Origin: Zoroaster sp. YZ-2022
Lineage: Eukaryota; Echinodermata; Asteroidea; Forcipulatida; Zoroasteridae
NCBI GenBank assembly: GCA_029582265.1
Contig: CM055823.1
Span: 12,402,560-12,466,559, forward strand
DNA length: 64,000 nucleotides
Direction of reading: 5' to 3'
This document shows positions 58,390 through 64,000 of the stretch, one piece after another; positions within the stretch are counted from its first letter, which is position 1; every line of letters starts with the position of its first letter. Under the pieces are notes generated by a model. It worked only from the letters and a program-made list of their open reading frames with translations. It ran no database searches and had not been told where the DNA came from. The translations under genes were made by a program, and so were the position numbers.

Positions 58390-58765
58390 AAACCAGTAAG
58401 CATTTTTGGTAAAATGACCGTAAATGTATCCATACATTTTACTAATCAAGAGATACGTATGAAATCTTACCTTTCAGGTGTTGTTATTGTGTCATTATAA
58501 TGGCAAAATAACGATAATACATTCACACTGTTCGTTTTCATTATATTAACGTGGGATTTACGTCTCCCGAAGATAGCAATTCATTGGCATAACAAGTTTG
58601 ATTGATTTTACTAAAATGATAGCACCTCAGACAGAAATATTTCAAGGGATGTTTGATACCATCCTCAACTTTACACCCAGTAACTTTTAAGTAAATTTGT
58701 GATCATTTATGTTTTTTGAGATTACCAATCATGTATATAGGCCTAAGGGCTTTTAACTTTCTGAG
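58390..58765 (-). repeat. Dispersed repeat fragment
   Basis: Reverse-strand copy of GGTATCAAACATCCCTTGAA, ATATTT-TGTCTGAGGTGCTATCAT and GGTAATCTC-AAAAACAT blocks, as at 53511-53640. Confidence 0.6.
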
Positions 58766-58869
58766 ATCCATGGGAAGTATGCAGCCATGTGCGACCATAG
58801 TGTTTAGCCGCTAGTAAACCACGTTATCAAACTGTGTACATTCTTACATGTTCCATATTATAATCCTGA

Positions 58870-58975
58870 CTGGAGAGAAACAATCATGTTGAAATGTCTC
58901 GCTCAAGCACCATGATCCTGTGGCAAGGATTCGAATCGACATTCTGAAGTCTCAGTCATCTGGACACACGTCGGA
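58870..58975 (-). repeat. Decayed tRNA-derived SINE fragment
   Basis: CTGGAGAGAAACAATCATG, GTCTCGCTCAAGCACC and GGATTCGAATCGACATTCTG follow the order of the tRNA-Leu SINE with many substitutions. Confidence 0.5.
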
Positions 58976-58999
58976 CACCTAAGACAGGAAGGCAATGAT

Positions 59000-59556
59000 G
59001 ACAATTTAAAGGCAGAGCCATGCACGGAGATATAATTGATTGACACTTTACGAAACCCATAGCCTCAATCAAAAGAAATATCAGCCGTGACCAGTGGATG
59101 AATCGACATCGGCCGAAGCTCCTCCTGGGCTCAACGAAACGGGAGAAGCCCGGTACAGACACGGTTCATCACGGTGCACTTAGATTAAATCACCGATATA
59201 GCAACATTAAGAACTCCTTAAAAAATCCGCCCTAGGATATACAACACAAGATTTATGGCGCAAGCAAATTAATCCTTTGTACTTTAATTATAGTCATTAT
59301 GTGTCTCCAGCTGTCGTAGTTTTTGTCATCTTTTGCCTCTCATCACTTCTCCGTATATCGCTTAACAAGTGAGACCCATGTACAAGGGGGAAACAGCAAA
59401 CATGTTTGCCGCGGGTCTCATTTTTCGAAACATTTTTTGTCCAAAGAAGACTGTAGGGACAGAGCATCCATCGCTCATCAGTCAAGTAGCACAATAAGAC
59501 ACCGGCAATTTGCGGGGCTATATAAGAACTAGCGAAGCGATGAAATATAAAAACAG

Positions 59557-59560
<4 letters not shown>
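59000..59560. promoter_or_regulatory. Non-coding, possibly conserved block
   Basis: Repeat-poor sequence with short frames only (for example 65 and 69 codons at 59297-59532). No gene recognised; conservation unknown. Confidence 0.25.

Positions 59561-59561
<1 letters not shown>

Positions 59562-59616
<55 letters not shown>
59562..59616. repeat. (GA)n microsatellite, about 27 units
   Basis: Uninterrupted GAGAGA tract. Confidence 0.97.
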
Positions 59617-59620
<4 letters not shown>

Positions 59621-60232
59621 TTACTAATCAATCATGCGTTAGAAAGCGATGAGCGTGAATTCTGCAGTACTGTGTGCCGGCACGAACCGATACGAAGCGG
59701 CGTATCAAAAAGACGATCGCTCGCTCATCAGAGACGATCATTATATTTGAGAATCGGTTCTGTGTTCTTCTAAAAGCATGATATCAGCTAATTCAGTTGG
59801 TGAAACATCCCTTAGTATGTTTTAACTGGTTTAATTGTTTTTAAACTAAAAATCTGACGACTGTTTGCCGTACAAACATGTCGAGTGGGATTATAATACT
59901 AGCTGTATTCGGAAGTAAAACAGTTAAACCTAATAGTCAAATTTAAACGTCGTTAGGGGTTACGGGGCGTACCAACAAACTCTTTGTACGCCATCAGCTC
60001 ATACTCATTTGTTCCGTGCAAGTCCATTCTTTTGTATTTTTACAATTTTCTGTACGGATGTATTGATTTGCCTTAAATAAATAAACAAATAAATTGTACT
60101 AATACAAATTTGGTATTGAAATACATCGAAATGTATTCCAAACTGAATACAAATACAGGTATTCGTATTGTACTCGAATACACGTATTCGACCCCAGGTC
60201 AGGTCTCTGTGTTATAAAAACCACATAACGAG

Positions 60233-60367
60233 CCTGAAGATCTGACGTCACGATTTGAGGCTGGTGAATTACTGGTACGCCAGATACTGGCCGCAGCCGC
60301 CATGAGATTCAAGTTTGACCTTGGTTGGTAACTAGCAAGCCACAAATTGTGACGTCAGATCTTCAGG
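60233..60367. mobile_element. 135-bp inverted-repeat element with CRE-like arms
   Basis: CCTGAAGATCTGACGTCACG and the near-exact inverse TGTGACGTCAGATCTTCAGG bound the element. Each arm carries a perfect TGACGTCA (CREB/ATF site). No ORF. Confidence 0.65.
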
Positions 60368-60469
60368 ACAACGTATCAAATGAAACCCCTTGAATGGTAC
60401 GCCAGGAGCCTGTCTATATCCTATAGGATAAAGACAGGGGACCAGTCTACTACATGACCCTCTCAAGTG

Positions 60470-60950
60470 GGTCATTGGTCACTCAGTGCTATTTCTGACA
60501 TGATTTGACCCATGGTCTGTGGATGACTGTACCGTTGTGGTTGATTGTACCTAAACAGACGTGACGACAGGCGTGATGCCAGACGACTGACAAAATGTAA
60601 CCCCTTACACTTTAGTGGCTATTGGCCTTGTTTAGGGAGACTGACAGTAAATACCAAAAAAAAAAAAAAAAAAAAAAACGTATGATATTTTCGACGTGAG
60701 TTGACAGCGCACCATGTAACAGACGTTGCATAGTCACTAATGTAACGTTACTCATGTTATTTCTGATGTGAGTTAACCGTACCATTGTTACTGACAGCGC
60801 AGTGACGCCTTTGGTGTCAACACACGTTACATGGCCACTCATGTAACGTCACTTATATTTCCAACGTGAGTTGATTGTGCTATCGTGAATACTAACAGCG
60901 CAGTGACGTATTTTGTGTCGACAGACATTACCTGGTCATCTTCTGGTTTT
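60470..60950. repeat. Diverged tandem repeat, about 95-120-bp unit
   Basis: Repeating GTGAGTTGA, TACTGACAGCGCAGTGACG, TGTCAACA-ACGTTACATGG and TCACTCATGTAACGTCACTT blocks, at least three copies between 60695 and 60945 with a more diverged one before 60592. The LINE 3' fragment is inserted within it. Confidence 0.55.
60593..60678 (+). mobile_element. LINE 3'-end fragment with poly(A)
   Basis: ATGTAACCCCTTACACTTTA, GTGGCTATTGGCCTTGTTTA and ACTGACAGTAAATA then A-run. It matches the 3' untranslated end of the LINE at 62542-62650, in the opposite orientation. A severely 5'-truncated copy. Confidence 0.75.
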
Positions 60951-61019
60951 TCTCACACTCACAGAGTTCAATCCTCTTGGTGTGCCAGTGACATCTTATT
61001 GTTCATCCATGAATAAATA

Positions 61020-61500
61020 ACACAGTTCATGAATTATACAAATTAATTTACCATTTGGCATTCTGCCAAAACACCCGCTGATCAAATCCTCGTATCATTT
61101 AGACCGGCAATTACTAAAATGCCTGAAATCACACCAAACACGATAAGAAGAGTGCGTACCGATCAGCGGGCCTAATTAAAAACGAATTATGCTGTAAGTG
61201 GCACATACACAACGGATGTCGTCAGTCACCGAGCCCTTGATAGAGCCAGGGATCGGTATATCATTAGAATTAATTGCAAAATTGGATTGGCTACCCGTCG
61301 TCATTTACCGCCAAAACGGATCCCTGATCCGGGAGAAAATGGCGATTGGTAAATTAATCAGGATGATAACTTATAATACTATGTAAAACGCGCTGTAATC
61401 AGTTTTAGCTTGCAGCGTTCCGGCAAGAGTGCGTTGACCGCCGTAATTCTTGAGTTCTTTTTTCCCCAAACTAAGATTGTCCGTGAAGTGTGGGATTCAT
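61020..61500. promoter_or_regulatory. Enhancer-like non-coding block
   Basis: Repeat-poor with dense homeodomain-like words: CGGCAATTACTAAAATG, GGGCCTAATTAAAAACG, TTAGAATTAATTGCAAAATT, GGATTGG and GGTAAATTAATCAGG. No exon recognised; candidate conserved non-coding element. Confidence 0.35.
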
Positions 61501-61667
61501 ATCTCAGGGGCGGATTCAAAATGGCTGAAGGAGGTGGGGAGGCTTTGCAAGAACGGGAGCACACTGCCATAAAAAGGGGACACACAAAATGATTAAGGGG
61601 GTGACTTAACCCCCCCCCCCCTCGCCCCTCCCTCGACCCACCAATGCCAATTTAATACTATGCTACT

Positions 61668-62033
61668 ACTAATATGGATTTATAATGCGTACGCATTCAC
61701 CAAACTGTAGTGCTTGAGGCACTTAACTTCATTAGGCCTGCTCATAAATATTCCTAAAACCATCTCAGCTCCCTTGGGAGTATTCAGCTATTTGAAACAT
61801 AGACTGTTTGCAGTACAGGAACAATGAAATAGATTTCAGAACAATCAATCGTCAGACAAACGTACTGTTTTGTATCTCTTTTGTGGTCAAGCGAGAAGCT
61901 TGACCACAGGTTTCATCCAGCCCCTCCACAAACCCTCATCAACACGGTCACAGTCAGGATTCGAACCCCTTTCTGACGACTCAGCCATCAGAACACAAGT
62001 CCGGTGCATTAAACCGCTAGGCCATGGCACTCC
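61668..62033 (-). mobile_element. Decayed tRNA-derived SINE
   Basis: Tail-like GGATTTATAATGCGTACGC, then ACCATCTCAGCTCCCTTGG, B box GGATTCGAACCCC and head TAAACCGCTAGGCCATGGCAC in the order of the tRNA-Leu SINE, with a diverged middle section. Confidence 0.65.
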
Positions 62034-62541
62034 ACGAGATTCAGAATGTGAGGAAAACATCGTGTTTTTTTGTCTGAATCGACTGTTTGAATTATATTTA
62101 CCTTTCTGGGAACATAAATATTCAAAAGTTCATTTGAAATTCTTACAGTGACAATATAGAAATGTGATAGGCCTTTGCCTTTAAATCTTTACCCAGTTTT
62201 AATTATTCTTTATACTAAAATTAATGTCCTAGTCTTCTAAACCAATAAAAAAATCAAAAGGTGTTTGATACCATCATCGACTTAAATTTTACACCACATT
62301 AACAAGTAGGAAGGTACAACATTCTGTAATGAAATTCTGGTGACGCCTTAAAAACGTTTCCCGTGTTTTTGTGAACATTAATAGAAAGGAAAACAAATAC
62401 TTTGAAATGAGATATTTCACCAAAAAGTTGTCAGAAGATTGGTTTTACAGTAACAAATTAATTTATGACGGGAAATACTATACTGTTAAACCATGCTTCG
62501 TAGGATCATTTTGAGAAATGTTTCACTTTAAAGCAATGTTC

Positions 62542-62716
62542 CTTTTTTATTTTTTTATTTTTTATTTTTTTTATTTACTGTCAGTCACCCCAAACAAGGC
62601 CAAAAAGCCACTAGAGTGGAAGGGGTTACATTTGCGATAACATCCACCATTTAAGCAAGATTACATTTGTTGATATTTTTCTTAAACCTAATTAGATCGT
62701 AAGTTGGTGGAAAACA
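62542..62716 (-). mobile_element. LINE (non-LTR retrotransposon) 3' end, part 1
   Basis: On the minus strand the reverse transcriptase C-terminus continues from 63664 as CFPPTYDLIRFKKNINKCNL and ends at stop 62651-62653. A short 3' UTR (GTAACCCCTTCCACTCTAGT...CTGACAGTAAATA) and an A-rich tail (62542-62575) follow. Confidence 0.8.
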
Positions 62717-62724
62717 ATCAGCAG

Positions 62725-63663
62725 CAGTGGCGCACCCAAGGGGGGTGGCTTGGGGGGCTCGAGCCCCCCCCCCAAGGGCCCGCTGATGTTTTTTTTTTTT
62801 TTTAAAGAAGGAGCCAGGATAGAGAGCAAAATCTGAGCCCAAGTCTTGTCTACAGAGGAGTTCGGCAAGGAGTATAGGGCAGTGGTACAAGGGATGGGGA
62901 CTCAGGAGACTCAAGCTCCCCTCCAAAAGTTTTCCATTTATTCCACTCACTATTATATTTTACGGCGTTGCGTATGCATGTGCATGTAAGCTTGAAGGGC
63001 CACCAGTATATATAACAAGCATTTTTACACATTCTCTCCCCGCCATGGTGCACCCTGATCAGGGAGCAGCTTTACTTAATTTTATTTTCATTTTCTGTTG
63101 TCCGTTTCTCTTGTTGAGGTCGTTGACTGTCGTTGAGGTTACTCGTAAAATTTAAACACGCCCGCATTATAATCAACTCCTTTCCAGTTTGTACACAATG
63201 ACCCAGGATTGGGTTTTAATTTACAAAGATTATGTGACACTCTTTTAGCAAACACCGATTGGATAATATTGGGATTTGGTTTTGCCGCCAAATTCGTGTT
63301 TGAAAAAATTTAGCTCCGCCCGGAATGATCACAAACTTTACGTCCACGCAATGAAAGTATTTAACTATAGAAATCTTGCAGACGAAACAAGCTCAAGTTC
63401 TTTACATCAAGAGGAGGAAATTATATGGAAGGTAAAACCCTACGAGTCCGAATCATGCCATAATGTCTTCTTTTTATGACTAGAAACCACCAGGAAACAT
63501 TTAACATGTGCCGTAGGTTCACTGACGAGCACGACTAGGGACATGGCTGCAGCCGCGCCAGCGGTTATGGTTTGGGTCAGCCATGTCTCTCCCCCATATT
63601 GGATTTCAAATAAAAATATTTTGAGCCCCCCCCCCCCCCAATCAAATCCTGGGTGCGCCACTG
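62725..63663. mobile_element. hAT-type non-autonomous element inserted in the LINE, 939 bp
   Basis: Perfect 8-bp duplication ATCAGCAG at 62717-62724 and 63664-63671. Ends CAGTGGCGCACCCA...TGGGTGCGCCACTG are inverted. C/G homopolymers lie next to both ends. No transposase recognised; short open frames inside show no domain. Removing the element and one duplication restores the LINE reading frame, which proves the insertion boundaries. Confidence 0.92.
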
Positions 63664-64000
63664 ATCAGCAGGAAGGTCGTTCCATTGTAATGCTGTTTCA
63701 GGGAAGAAGCTATCCAAATGGAACTTACTCTTGATTTTGGGGAGTCGAAGATAGTGAGGGTGTTCACCTGCTTGTTTAGCAAAACGAGTAACACGAGAGA
63801 AATCCCTGCGCTTAGGTACCAACTCATGTAGCTCAGCAGAACAATCCCCGTAGTAATAACGGTAGAACAGTGAAAGGCTGGCTACATTCCTACGATGTGA
63901 GAGAGGTTGAAGGGAGGAAAAAAGCTCCTCACCAACTAGTCCCTTGATGCGGTGTTGCAGTCTATCAAGAACATATAGTGATGCTTTGGAGGCACCTGTC
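63664..64000 (-). pseudogene. LINE reverse transcriptase C-terminal region, part 2 (continues off window)
   Basis: One open minus-strand frame from the window edge to the insertion reads ASKASLYVLDRLQHRIKGLV, ...LSHRRNVASLSLFYRYYYG..., ...DFSRVTRFAKQ..., KIKSKFHLDSFFPETALQWN, DLPAD. HRR-VASLSLFYRYYHG-C and SFFPRT---WN-LP are typical of the C-terminus of CR1/Jockey-like LINE reverse transcriptases. The visible part has no stop. It is broken by the hAT-type insertion at 62725-63663, and upstream completeness is unknown. Confidence 0.85.

Overview
The window is animal nuclear DNA, most likely from a marine invertebrate deuterostome, and an echinoderm fits best. Three things support this. There is a two-exon FoxQ2-class forkhead gene. 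There are tRNA-Leu-derived SINEs ending in (ATT)n with an L2-like tail. The AT-rich, repeat-dense landscape has frequent TAGGCCTA and TACATGTA words. The species assignment is inference; nothing here is bacterial or organellar.

Genes. Only two host protein genes can be supported, both on the minus strand. (1) FoxQ2, 19154 down to 17497: two coding exons (18857-19154 and 17497-18353), a 503-bp phase-1 intron, 384 residues, an N-terminal EH1-like repressor motif and a forkhead domain. (2) About 4 kb downstream is the 5' end of a gene for a WW-domain protein of the PLEKHA5/6/7 type. Three short exons (13415-13497, 13234-13310, 6374-6431) join in matching phase to give WW domain 1 and the first half of WW domain 2. 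The rest lies off the left edge. These exons are too short for an ORF scan to show.

Layout. 1-6.3 kb: decayed zinc-finger pseudogene, a SINE, a palindromic MITE and a 31-bp satellite lying in the third intron (or beyond) of the WW gene. 6.4-13.5 kb: the WW gene, whose large second intron holds piggyBac-like and other MITEs. 14-17 kb: two long (TAA)n tracts, a SINE and a retroelement tail. 17.5-19.2 kb: FoxQ2. 19.2-23.6 kb: its upstream region, with a cluster of GGATTA homeodomain sites near 22.2 kb. 23.7-27.1 kb: an inverted-repeat transposon whose left terminal repeat has expanded into about 60 copies of a 21-bp satellite. 27-42 kb: gene-poor, with several MITEs and one SINE. 42-46.6 kb: GC-richer, non-coding, enhancer-like DNA. 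47-52 kb: copies of a GGGAAGGTAC-ended repeat and an 81-bp tandem array derived from its terminus, split by a hAT-type insertion. 53.4-56.7 kb: a nest of three PIF/Harbinger-type elements, one carrying remnants of both Harbinger genes. 56.8-61.5 kb: more conserved-looking non-coding DNA, a polypurine tract and a tandem repeat. 62.5-64 kb: 3' end of a LINE (reverse transcriptase C-terminus) split by a 939-bp hAT-type element with a perfect 8-bp target duplication.

Overall this looks like a gene-poor regulatory domain around a developmental transcription factor, overprinted by DNA transposons. In two independent cases transposon terminal sequence has been amplified into satellite DNA.
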